Of a DNA stretch of 64,000 bases, positions 1 through 11,200 are shown piece by piece. The stretch's first letter is position 1. Each line of letters starts with the position of its first letter. The notes beneath the pieces are model-generated. The model did no database searches. It saw only the letters and a program-made list of their open reading frames with translations, and was not told the DNA's origin. Source of the DNA: Orychophragmus violaceus (taxonomy: Eukaryota > Streptophyta > Magnoliopsida > Brassicales > Brassicaceae); NCBI GenBank assembly GCA_030180135.1, contig CM058233.1:25577615-25641614 (forward strand). The letters are read 5' to 3'. A program made the translations under genes and the position numbers.

Positions 1-136
1 CAGTGGTTTACTAAGGGGAATCTGAGTGCTGTTGCTTCTAGGATGAAAAGAGTTTCTGAAGAGTTTTCAAACCTCTTCACCATGTTTTAGTTCTCTGTTT
101 TGCTTGAGGGCAAGCAAAGGCTAAGTTTGGGAGAGT
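1..136 (+). mobile_element. 3' internal tail of Athila-like element A0, with polypurine tract
   Basis: This is the non-coding end of an Athila-group element whose body lies left of the window. The 'cttgagggcaagca' block followed by 'aagtttgggagagt' and TGATATATCATGG matches the end of element A1 at 20820-20870. The purine-rich tract at about 122-136 would be the plus-strand primer. No coding frame is supported here. Confidence 0.8.
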
Positions 137-1352
137 TGATATATCATGGTTTTTACTAGTTTTAGACCATGATATAAATGTGTTTTAGAGCCTTTTTATG
201 TTCTTTTAGAGTCTATTACAGATATAATCAGGTTTGGAGCAGAATTGGAGATATTGGAGCTTATTGGAGATTTTTGGAGTGTTTGGCCGAGAGATTGAGC
301 TCACTGTCCAGAAAGCAGGACTGCATCGATCGACACACTATTGTGAATCGATCGAAACACTAGCGAGATGGGCCGAACTCGGCGGTTTAATGAAGAATGA
401 AGATATTACACTTTGGCCCAGAAGTTTCCAGTATTTACAAAAAAGCCCCAGCCGAGATTTAGCCTATATAATTAGGATTTTGGTGTTTTATTTCTTGACG
501 CTTACATACGCTTTTGATACGCTTCCATACTTAGAGCTAAGGGATTTTTAGAGCTTTTGGTGCTGATCTAATCCTGTACTTCGTCTATTTTGGAGAAGAT
601 TGTGAACCCCTTTATCTATTTAATTTCTTATATGCAATCTATTTATTCTATGATTTATGTTTCATTAATCATGTCTGAGTAGATTCATAGTTAGGTTTAG
701 GGTTTCTCATTAAGGATTTCATGACTTGCTAGACTTGTTTAAATCAGTTAAGGATTCACATGAATAGAATGTTCTTCGATCTAAATCGAGTTTAATGCTA
801 CTTATAACCTGATCAATTAGAATCTAGATCTTAGGTTGCTAAATACGACACGAAAGTGTGGTTTAGAATCTGAACTATTTAGGTTGAGAAATTGAACTTC
901 TCGCAAAGGAATTTGGTTTAGTTTGATTGTGAACATATCGAACTTGAAATTAATGCTGGTTTAATCTGTTAGTAATTGCAAAGGAATTTGGATTGCTGCA
1001 CTTAGACTTAGAGAATTCTCGCAAAGGAATTTGGTTAATTCTATATCCGTGATTTGAGTTCTAGAACTGTGCTTAATTAGATCTTGACTGATTGATATGT
1101 CTGCTTGTCTGATTTCCTGAGAACGCGCTAGACTTAGCGCCTTTAATTGACTGCTTTCACCACCGATAATCTGCTACTTGTTTACTTTCTCGCACTTTTA
1201 TTTAATTTACTTCACATTGCTTTCTTCTTAGTTTAAATCTCTACAGTTCATAATCTATCGAAACCAGAGTATCTGTGGATTCGATACCCTATATACTACA
1301 ATCACTTAACTGTGCACTTGCAGTAGAATAGGATTAAAACCTGACCCTATCA
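137..1352 (+). repeat. 3' LTR of Athila-like element A0
   Basis: The LTR begins TGATATATCATGG directly after a polypurine tract and ends CCTATCA. It shares many blocks with the LTRs of A1 and A2, including 'cgcaaaggaatttggtt' style segments, 'tttcctgagaac' and 'cacttgcagtagaatagg'. Its length (1216 bp) is close to the A1 and A2 5' LTRs (1162 and 1161 bp). A pair of palindromic motifs lies at 324-357. The two small frames near 178-551 are LTR sequence, not genes. Confidence 0.85.
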
Positions 1353-1540
1353 GATTGCGGGTTCCTTGAATCCGCCCTGACTGGGTAATGGTATTTTGAA
1401 ACAATTACTCAGGTCTCTTTTCTTTTCCTTCCTTTTTCCCTCGCAGGTCTGGATGCAGGATTGACGATCGATCGATGTTATTGGTGGATTTAAACCGAAA
1501 GAAGCGCACAGATTCCTGGGACTTATTGAGGAGGTAGCCC
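1353..1540. other. Unassigned spacer between A0 LTR and N2
   Basis: No gene is seen. A pyrimidine-rich run ends in CAG at 1446 and is followed by a 'gatcgatcgatg' motif. This resembles the leader found after the primer site in A1 (CAG at 5704) and A2 (CAG at 47263). The tRNA-Asp primer site itself is absent, so the spacer may be a diverged Athila leader or only look like one. Confidence 0.35.
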
Positions 1541-3372
1541 GGTCAGAATGATTTCGGTTCGACGGGTGCCCTAATGCCGTGTTTCCGGTTTGTCGGGGAA
1601 CATGTGTTACAATTTAGCATCAGAGCCTGGGTTAAGGTCCCCCAGTGCCTTCATGGGGGATAATCTTTTTTTTTGTTTTCCCAAAAACATGTTTTCAGAA
1701 TTTTCTAATGTGCTTGCGAAAGTTTAGAAACGGTTACTTTTCGAAAGGCTTTTTCAAGCACCAATTGTATTACCGATTATTCTCCGCATTGGTCCTAGTC
1801 TAGCTAGATTTTCTTGCAGGTTTTGGTCAGTTCCCTTAGTCCTTAGTGGTGTTACTGCTCGTAAGATGCGTGATGGGATGTACGTTGTAATGTGTGCCGT
1901 TGAGGTGTATGTTGAGATATATGTTGCAGCGCCCGCCTAAAAGGTAGTGGATATTGTTGGGGTGGGTGCTGGGATTGGTGTTTGTTCAGAGTGTTGGTTA
2001 ACCAAGCGTGCTAAGGAGATAAGGATGTGGAGACATTCAGGCCAGAGGCTAGGGTGGGAGTGGTGCTAGAAGCATTGTAGGAGCTGCAAGGAGTGCTGCA
2101 AGAGTTGCAAGAGGTCAATGGAAAGACCGGATTGCAAGGAGGCCGTTAGCAGGCCGTTTGGAAGTGGCGGTGTTCCAATTCGAATAAGCGGCAGGAGCTG
2201 TTCGTGGCGTTTGGTGCACAATGAACAATATGAGGTTGTCCGAATCTATTCCAAGTATGGAACATTGGAATTAGATTCGTGACATCACCTTCAATGAGTT
2301 ATAGATGGCTCGTTGGAAGACTGCCCAAGCTGGGAGCTGGAGGAGATCTTCGTGGTATGGCGGGCTCGAGATTCGACGGTGGAACCGGAAAGGAAACGGT
2401 CTACCTTGGAGCTCTTGGTGTGTTACCAGAGCAGCTATGGAGTTTTTCACGAGGAAGAGGAGACCGCAAAAGCAATTGGGAAAGTGGCGTTGTGGCATTT
2501 AGAAAAGCCTAGTCAGCTTGACCTTGGTTTTTTGCAAGCGCACGCGGAAAAATCAGGTTATCAGAGATGGAAATCCAACGGAAGAGTATTAGTAAAACAC
2601 TATGGCGGATTGGCAAGAAGCTGCAAGGTACAGAAAAGGAGGGCAGGTTCACACGGGGAAGGAAACCCAAAGGATGGTGTTTGAAAAGCACCACATCTGG
2701 ATCACAAGGTAAGGAACCTTGAGTGGAAGTCAAATCGGAAGCCGGTTTAGGAATCAGAATTCAGCGGAAGCGTGGTGAGTCGTTCCCCACATGCCAGGTA
2801 GGACATGGTTCGTCTCATCGTTCACCAAGGATAAGCAAGGATATCTGCTTGTACGACAGTCAACGCCATTGTGCACGGTAATGGAAAACCGTCGAAGATA
2901 ATCCATTTGGAAGTGGATGATGCACTGTGGCATGGCAACGGAAACCGTTGAGGAGAATTGGATTGGATGCGGATCATCTCGTTCAAGTCTAAGAACCACT
3001 CGAAGGATGAATGATGTTTCTAAATGTTGGAAGCATTAGCTATGACATTGGTAATTTCCTTTGTCATAATGCTAAGCGTCAATAATGATCAGTCTCAAGG
3101 ATAGCTGGAACTCGTTCGACTCAAGTGGTAAAACGAATGTCGAGGTGGAGTTCTTCTTAGCAATGGAAGCTTGAATTGTAAACCCTCTCATCAGTTGGCG
3201 ACCGACCCTAATGGACATGGGCGGTGGTAGGAGATATTCATAAGGCAACTCAGAGGATGTTGTTCGCATGATACCGAGGAGAAGGACATTGCAGAGTGTG
3301 GTTTGGAATAAAGGGGGGGGGAGCAGTTTACTGGATTCAAAGATAAGCTCTCTCCAAGCGAGTAGGCAAGCT
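1541..3372 (+). mobile_element. N2: decayed copy of non-coding LTR element N1
   Basis: Bases 1541-1612 match the last part of the N1 LTR, including 'gacgggtgccctaatgccg' and a terminal GTTACA. A primer site related to initiator tRNA-Met (AGCATCAGAGCCTGGG) follows at 1616-1632. The internal part then matches the N1 interior in reverse complement: the 'gagctgcaaggagtgctgca' region, the 'aagaccggattgcaaggagg' region and a G9 tract near 3314. Homology stops at about 3372, and the 5' portion of the LTR is gone. The frames at 2271-3482 overlap on both strands, lack any domain and are not genes. Confidence 0.75.
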
Positions 3373-4230
3373 TCCTCCTTTTTTGTTTTAATAGGTTTGA
3401 ACATTAGGTCTACATGGCGCTCGTGGAAAGCGATGGACGGATCTATTCTTGTCATGTCACTGGTCGTCCATGTGAAGGTCATAGTGTTTCTTCGGAGGGA
3501 AACAAATAAGATGATCCTTCAAGTATTTTTGCAGATCGTCACCGATCCCTACACACCTCTCTTATTAGCTGAGATTGGTGTTGACTTGCACCACTGCGTC
3601 TCGGTGAGGTCCACCATGTGGTGCAGCTTATGCTCAATTTGGAAGCAGGTTCTCGAGAGTCTTTGATACCACTTGGAGTTGGAAACTTAGCACATTGATG
3701 GTAAGTCAAAGGAATTGTCTTCATCGCATGTATCCATGGTGTTCCCAATATTACGTTGTAGGTGGCTGGTCGGTCAATGACGACGAACTTGACAATACTA
3801 AATATTCCTTGATTGATCATACTAAATAATTTCACGCTGGGAATCCACCCATAACCATATTTATATGCCTCCTCGGAGGAGGTGTTCAATATTTCTCATG
3901 CCTTTATCGGGATCTCTTCGGAGGTTCCATGTTGGCGTTTCTTTTCTCTGCTTCTCGATATCTCATCGGTATTTCTTCTTATCTAATTTTCTCTGGGAAA
4001 TTTTGAAGCGTTCTCCTAAACTCTTTGGCTGACGATGAACTTCTCGGTGCTTGGTAGTCGTTGAGGGTGTATTTCCGCTTGTCGCATTCATTCCTCCCCT
4101 TTTGTACTCGTTGAACAGAGTGGACTGCAAGTTTGCATTCAGAGTTTTCGTTCCCTGTTCGTTGGTGAAAATCACAGAAAAGCATATCTTGATCGCTGTT
4201 CTGAAATATTTGTTCCATGGTCGGTTGTGC
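3373..4230 (-). pseudogene. Tat-lineage Ty3 gag-pol fragments, heavily deleted
   Basis: Read on the minus strand, three blocks appear in the order expected for a Tat-type polyprotein. The first, near 4218-4000, has a gag zinc-knuckle-like stretch CDFHQRTGNENSEC (His in the usual place, spacing typical of Tat gag). The second, 3889-3690, is the segment after the protease, with VVIDRPATYNVILGTPWIH. The third, about 3482-3370, is the start of the RT region with FTWTTSDMTRIDPSIAFH. The reading frame shifts between blocks and most of protease, RT and integrase is missing. It is a fossil. The lineage assignment rests on remembered family motifs. Confidence 0.65.
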
Positions 4231-4415
4231 TGCTTACGATCTTGCTAACAATCTTGTGGTTGACGAGCTTGTTAAGGGTATGAAGCCTTGCTATTTTCTT
4301 CCTTGTAATTTTTATAGTCTTGATCGTAGTGTTAACATGTTCTCGGTCCTAAGGCGACGACTTTTTAGACTTTTCTTTTGCGGACGAACTCCGCATTGTT
4401 AACTTTTTAGCTAGT
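4231..4415. other. Short gap before element A1
   Basis: I see no gene or repeat end. The last five bases, CTAGT (4411-4415), are the left target-site duplication of A1. Confidence 0.5.
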
Positions 4416-5577
4416 TGATATGTCATGGTTTTTCTAGGTTTTCAACCATGATATAATTGTATATATTGAGTCTTTAACCTGGTTTTTCGAGTCTATTAAG
4501 TCCTTTATAGGTAAGCTTGTGTTTGGAGCAAAGATCAGAGTTTTGGGACGTTTCTGGTGATTTGTGCAACGAGCTGAAGTGAGAGTCTCGACCACGAGGT
4601 GATGTCACCGACACTCACCTTAGTGTCGGTCGACACTGAGGGCGACAGAGACATGCGCCAAATTAAGACATCTTTTGAAGAATTGCAAAGTTGTCCAGAA
4701 GTTTTTCCTAATTCTAATTTAGCCCCAGAACGTGTTTAGTGGTTTTTAATTAGGTTTTTGAGAGCAGTAACTCTTATATTGTTCTTTGTTCTTGCTTGAT
4801 GGAGAGATTCTAGCTTGGGGTTGTTCTTGCGACTTGTAACCTTTGAGAGAAGGATTTCGAACCCCTGTCTTTATCTATTCAGTCTTATTTTCTATTCAAG
4901 CATGTGTTGTTCATTTGATATAATGTGTGAGTAGTAACCTTAGTTAGATTTAGGGATTCTCATAGGGATTTCATGCTTTGTTAGATCATTGAATGATAAG
5001 GATTCTAAATCTATATGTTCATCACCTAAGTTGAGATTAATACTGAATTATGGACTGATCACCTAGGGTTTAGATCTTAGATTGTTAATTTGGTACGAGA
5101 GTGTGAATTATAATCTGAAAGAACTTAGTGTGAGTAATTTGACTAGATGCAAAGAGATTTGGTTTAGTAGAATTGTGAACTTAAGAACTTGATATTAATG
5201 CTTGTCTAGAACTCTAAGATTGCAAAGAGATTTAAATTGTTAGGTTGCTAGACATAGATAGTAATTGCAGCAAGAGCTGAATTACTGTGCATTGTGATTC
5301 TAGTTCTTGAACCTGTGCTTAACATGAATCATGATTAGCTAAGTGTCTACATTGCATGATTTCCTGAGAACACCCTGAGTCTAGCGCTTTTCTCCCATTG
5401 AAACAAACCTTTAATTTACTTGCATTGTCTTCTGTTTTCTCTTGATTGATTTAGCTAAGTTTGAAAGCATATAATCTATTGCGTGAAACTTGAGTCCTTG
5501 TGGATACGATACTCCTTATACTACAATCACATAACTGTACACTTGCAGTAGAATAGGGATTTTTTCTTGACTTATCA
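4416..5577 (+). repeat. A1 5' LTR
   Basis: Starts TGATATGTCATGG and ends CTTATCA. A pair of palindromic motifs sits at 4603-4635 (the first copy lacks one base). The 3' LTR of the same element has lost the second motif. Confidence 0.92.
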
Positions 5578-5583
5578 AGTTTT

Positions 5584-5601
5584 TGGCGCCGTTGCCGGGG
5601 A
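5584..5601 (+). promoter_or_regulatory. A1 primer binding site, tRNA-Asp type
   Basis: TGGCGCCGTTGCCGGGGA lies six bases after the LTR end. It is complementary to the 3' end of plant tRNA-Asp(GTC) including the CCA, the primer typical of Athila-group elements. The same 18 bases recur in A2 at 47145. Confidence 0.9.
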
Positions 5602-5791
5602 CTCATTTGAGTTCGCCAATAGATTTTGTTCTAGAATTTAGACTAAGTCGTTTTTATTTCCATTGTTACTGAAATTTTCTCTTGTCTTGCTTGTTTTGTT
5701 GCTGCAGGAATCGACAGATACACTCAGAGTCAGCCGACATCAATCAGTGTCGCTCGGCACCAATCACGGATTTCGCCTTTGAGATCAGTGT

Positions 5792-6692
5792 ATGCATAAT
5801 CGTCATACCAGGAGCAACCCGAACGAAGAGCTTTTGAACCTCAGACTTGAGGAGCTTGCTAGACTTGACAGAACAAACAGAAAAGCTCGGAGAACTTCAA
5901 GGATGATGCATCGATTGATTTTGATTCAGGATGCTGAAGGTGTTCTGAGAGACCCGTAAAATAATGCCTACAATGCTCAGGGACAAAGAATTGATGCCCA
6001 AGGGAATGTGATCCCTGAACCTGAGCAACAGCTTGCTAATCCTCCACCAGAGAGGACTCTTGATGACTACAACAGGCCTGATGAGTTCTACGCCAACCGG
6101 TTTGCGATTGTGCCTCCTCCATTTGAAAGGAATGAGTTCGAACTTAAGACTGCATATTATGCACTTGTGAGGCAACACCCTTTCCATGGACTTCCCCATG
6201 AGCAGACAATGGATCACATTGAGGATTTTGAAGCCTTCTTCACTGGGATGAAGCACAATGGAGTGGGTTATGACTTTCTGCATCTCAAACTCTTCCCATA
6301 TTCTCTCGCTGGAGAGGCTGCAGCTTAGCTTAAGCAACTTCCACCTGGGAAGCTAACCACTTGGGATGCAGTGAAGAGAGGGTTCTTGAGGCATTTCTAC
6401 GATGATGTTCGCTCTGATCAGCTTAGACAGGACCTTCTGACATTCACTAGGGACCTACAGAGCCTCTTAAAGCAGCCTGGGTCAGGTTTAAGATGTACCA
6501 ACGAGACTGTGTTCATCATGGATTCTCTGAAGTTCAGCTGCTGGGCATTTTCTTCAGAGGAGTGGATCTTTGGTACCAGTCTGCGTTGGATGCTGCCACC
6601 AATGGCAATTTCAACACAAAGACTCTAGAGCAGGCCAGGATATTAATTGAGAACTTGCTGAGCAGCAACAACACTAAGAATGTTGATAGGAA
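5792..6692 (+). pseudogene. gag: A1 gag, first part (interrupted by C1)
   Basis: The frame opens with ATG at 5792 (MHNRHTRSNPNEELLNL) and carries the Athila-type capsid signature including RPDEFYANR, QHPFHGLPHEQTMDHIEDF and LKQLPPGKLTTWDAVKRGF. Gag would form the capsid of the virus-like particle. In-frame stops occur at 5957 (TAA) and 6326 (TAG, where Athila gag normally has Trp), and a frameshift lies near 6480-6500. The frame then continues (MYQRDCVHHGFSEVQLLGIFF) to 6692, where C1 is inserted. The rest of gag resumes at 14520. Confidence 0.85.
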
Positions 6693-7368
6693 TGAAGGAT
6701 TGTTTAGTTGATCCTGATTCAATTCTCTGATTCATATCATCCTAAACATGCTGATCTAGGTTCTTCTCGAATAGAAACAATTGATGATCTCACCTTTTAC
6801 CTGTTTGTTGCAGCGGAAGGAGATAGAACAGGTCAGAGATCAGAGAAACACCGAGAGATGAATCCTCCAAAGGTTCACACACGCGATCACAGAAAACGGC
6901 TGCTAGACCACAAGGAACTCGGCACAGAGAGAGAGAGAGTTTTCGGCTGAGAGGCTAGGGTTAATTGTTCTGAACTCGAGTTTTATCTCATAAAACTTGT
7001 CCGGTTCCGTTTGGGCCATTTGGCCCAAACACCAATTAACTCGACGGCATTCGCGCACTGTGTCGACCGACACACCTTGTGTATCGATCGACACACAGTG
7101 GCCAAACCGTTTTATTCTCTCTAAGTACAGTAAATGCCTAGCACTTTTACCGTACTTCTGCTAAACCGTTCCTACACATTTTCCTGTTAGCTTAGGCGTG
7201 TGACCCATATGGGATCATATAATAAAGGCAATAAGTTCAAGACTTATAGATCATGAGCGGACTCTAGCAAGCCATCATGACCCCCAGTATTATATGACTT
7301 ATGTCTGATCATTGACATACTCTTACTTTCTAGAGACAGTACCGAGATTACTGGACACAATTCCAACA
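6693..7368 (-). repeat. C1 3' LTR (minus-strand element)
   Basis: On the plus strand it starts TGAAGGATTG and ends ATTCCAACA. It is nearly identical to 13839-14514. It carries paired palindromes at 7061-7072 and 7082-7093. The small frames at 6708 and 6903 recur identically in the other LTR and are not genes. Confidence 0.95.
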
Positions 7369-7381
7369 ATCTCCCACTTGT
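7369..7381 (-). promoter_or_regulatory. C1 polypurine tract
   Basis: Read on the minus strand, CAAGTGGGAGAT immediately precedes the 3' LTR. This is the expected place and composition for the plus-strand primer. Confidence 0.75.
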
Positions 7382-8217
7382 ACTGGAATCTCTGTATTCA
7401 TAATCCTTTTGTCACAATATCTCGATTAGTCATAAGGCAAGATTGGTGTCATCCTTATAAAGCCTAATCTTGTTCATCGGACTCTGATTCGATACTGACA
7501 ATCCAAACGACTCGGGACAGTCCGTTTGAGCATGGCCATGCATTTTCCAGTATTCAAATCTCCGATTGGCCTAGAGATATTCACTCCATTTATATTGGAG
7601 GGACAAATTCCGTCTTGTTCCATCACTGTAAACTACTCATTTCATAATGTACCAAAACAAGGTCCTTATAACTATCGCAGAACGATAGCGTTAGACAATG
7701 ATCAAAGAGCATCAGTCCATGTGCAGTCACATGCATGCGAACTCAGGTCTAAGGACTATACTCTATAGTCGTAGTAAGAATCTCTTATGACACAGATATA
7801 AATATCCTGAAGAGTTCTTATAAGCGGGTCTTGTCCGGTCGTACGTTCCCAAACATACACCTATGTACTGACTTTGATGCCGCGCATCTATGACACACTG
7901 AGACTTTGTCATAAGTCACGTACCAATCCAGTCTCACACGGTTGTTGGTGTTCCAATTTCAACAACCTTCGACTAGGGACGGGATGATATAAAACATCTA
8001 TCAAATATAGGGTCTCATGATCAAGCTAAATGACTTCGATGACTCAAGATCAAGTCATTTACTTCGATGACCTATAAAATGGTTCATATCATTTTGGAAC
8101 GATTATTTCATCACAGTTAAAATAATCCTGAAATAATAATTTCATTAAACATAAAATGTTTTACAAGAACATATCAAATAACTAAACAAAGCCCTCAAAC
8201 TCCCACTCAAACTTAGA
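7382..8217 (-). other. C1 3' untranslated region
   Basis: About 0.8 kb lies between the gag-pol stop codon and the polypurine tract. I see no conserved domain. The 80-codon frame at 7526-7768 lies on the opposite strand and looks fortuitous. An extra 3' region of this size is longer than in compact Copia elements. Confidence 0.6.
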
Positions 8218-11200
8218 TTACATTTCAATGTTTCTAATGCCTACAGCTTCAGTCAGAAACTCGAGCTTAGGCCTTGGGAGTGGCTTTGTCAATGGATCAG
8301 CGACGTTATCATCTGTCTGAACTCGGCTGATCTTGACTTCCTTTCTATTAATGATGTCACGTATCAAGTGAAATCTTCTTAGAACATGCTTGGATTTCTG
8401 GTGTGATCTTGGTTCCTTTGCCTGAGCTATAGCACCATTGTTGTCACAAAACAGTGCCAGAGGCTCAGCCGCATCTGGTATCACACCTAATTCAATAATG
8501 AACTTTCGTATCCAAACAGCTTCCTTCGCAGCTTCTGAGGCGGCGATATATTCAGCTTCTGTAGTGGAATCTGCAACGGTGTCTTGCTTGGAGCTTCTCC
8601 AACTGATTGCACCGCCATTCAGACAAAAGATATAACCGGACTGTGACCGGAAATCATCTTGGTCTGTCTGGAAACTTGCGTCCGTGAATCCACTGACTTT
8701 AAGCACATCACTTCCACCGTACACTAAGAACTTATCCTTAGTATGTCTTAGATACTTCAGGATATTCTTTACGGCAATCCAATGGTTTTCACCTGGATTT
8801 GACTGGTATCTACTCGTCATGCTCAATGCATAAGCAACATCAGGACGAGTACAGATCATGGCATACATGACAGATCCTATTGCAGATGCATAAGGAATAT
8901 TCTTCATGCGCTCAAGCTCAGCAGCCGTCGTAGGGCTCTGCTTCTTGCTTAGCGTTGTGCCATGTACCATTGGCGTGAAGCCCTTCTTGGAATCCTTCAT
9001 GCTGAATCTTTGTAGGACTTTGTCAATGTATGAATCTTGACACAAGCCAATCAGCCTTCTAGATCTATCCCGGTAGATCCTGATTCCAAGAACGTATGCG
9101 GCTTCACCCATGTCTTTCATGGAAAAACAACTTCCAAGCCAGTCCTTTACGGACTTCAGCATTGGAACGTCGTTTCCGAGAAGCAGTATGTCATCGACAT
9201 ACAGAATAAGAAATACAATCTTGCTCCCACTAGATTTCTTATACACGCATTGTTCTTCTTCGTTTCTGATGAAGTCAAATTGCTTGATCGCTTCATCAAA
9301 ACGAAGATTCCAGCTCCTCGATGCTTGCTTCAATCCATAAATGGATTTATGAAGCTTGCATACTTTTCCAGCATTCTTTGGATCTATGTAACCGTCAGGT
9401 TGTGTCATATACACATCCTCTTCCAGAATACCATTCAGGAAGGCGGTTTTCACGTCCATCTGCCAAATTTCATAATCATGAAAAGCTGCAGTTGCTAGTA
9501 GAATCCGAATAGATTTCATCATAGCCACTGGTGAATAGGTTTCATCGTAATCCACACCGTGAACTTGTCTGAAACCTTTTACCACCAACCTGGCTTTATA
9601 AATCTGGACATTTCCATCCACGTCAATCTTCTTCTTGAAGATCCATTTGCACTCGATGGCTTTTACACCAGCGGGTAAGTCAACCAACGAAAACACTTGG
9701 TTGACCGACATGGAGTCCATTTCGGAATCAGTGGCCTTGCGCCACTTAGAGGAATCTGGGCCCATCATGGCTTGATTGAAGTTCGATGGTTCATCACCAT
9801 CAATGATCAGAAGATCATGACAGTCAGTCACGAGGAATCCTTGATATCTCTCGGGTTCGTGACGGATCCTCCCGGATCTTCGAACTTCAGGTACTACAGG
9901 TTCAGGCTCTACAATTTCTTGTAGGTCCTCCTGCTGCTCTTCCTCATTAGGTTGAGCAGTATCCTGTTCATCTTGAATTTCTTCAAGCAGTACCTTACTC
10001 CCACTGTCTTTCTTAGAGAGAAACTCCCTCTCAAGAAAGTTACAATCCCGGGCAACAAAGATCTTGTTCTCAGAACGTAGATAGAAGTAATAAGCCTTGG
10101 TTTCCCGTGGATAACCAATGAAGTAGCATTTGTCAGATTTTGGTGTAAGCTTGTCTGAGATCAATCTCTTGACATAGGCTTCACAACCCCAAATTCTGAG
10201 ATAAGACAGCACTGGAGCTTCTCCAGTCCATAATTCATATGGTGTCTTTGCTACTGCTTTCGATGGCGCCCTATTTAGAGTGAACACTGCTGTTAGCAGA
10301 GCATATCCCCAAAGGGATATTGGAAGGTCTGTGTGACTCATCATAGATCGAACCATATCCAATAAGGTCCGATTTCTCCTTTCAGACACACCATTCCATT
10401 GAGGTGTTCCAGAAGGAGTGAGTTGGGATACGATCCCACACTCTCTCAGATAATCACTGAATTCTTGGCTTAAGTATTCTCCTCCTCGGTCGGACCGAAG
10501 AGCCTTAATGCTTTTGCCAAGTTGGTTCTGTACTTCATTTTGGAATTCTCTGAACTTCTCAAAAGATTCAGACTTATGTTTCATTAAATAAACATATCCA
10601 TACCTACTGAAATCATCAGTAAAGGTAATGAAGTACTGATAGTTTCCTCTTGCATTTGTGGACATTGGGCCACACACATCAGTGTGTATCAGGCCCAATA
10701 CGTCACTGGCCCTCTCGTTAGGTTTATTAAAGGGGGCCCGTGTCATTTTGCCCATCATGCAGGATTCGCATTTCTCACATGACTCAAAGTCAAATGAGCC
10801 AAGAAGTCCATTTGAATGGAGCCTCTTGATGCGTTTCTCGCTGATGTGCCCTAAACGACAATGCCATAGAAACGTTCGGTTCTCCTCATTAGGTTTGAAC
10901 CGTTTGGTATTAATGTTATAAATTGGCGCGGATTGATCTAGTATGTAAAGCCCATTCATAAGAGGGGCAGAACCATAGAACAAATTGTTGCGATTGAAGG
11001 AACATAATTTATTCTTAACTGAAAAATCATAACCTTCCAAATCCAACAAAGAAATTGAAATAATATTTCTGCTTATAGCAGGTACAAAATAACAATTATT
11101 GAGTTCTAAAATCAATCCCGAAGGTAAAGACAACAAGTAAGTGCCTACAGCTAGTGCTGGAACTTTCGCTCCATTCCCAACTCGTAGCTCCACTTGTCCT

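Noticed and set aside
2271..3666. Several 60-136 codon frames on both strands of N2
   Set aside because: They overlap on opposite strands, lack domains, and the homologous N1 interior does not keep the same frames.
5584..5601. Possible tRNA-Asp gene at the GGCGCCGTTGCCGGGG sequence
   Set aside because: Only the 18-base complement of the tRNA 3' end is present, directly after an LTR. It is a primer binding site.
6708..6950. 80-codon frame repeated at 13854-14096
   Set aside because: It is simply the C1 LTR in two copies.
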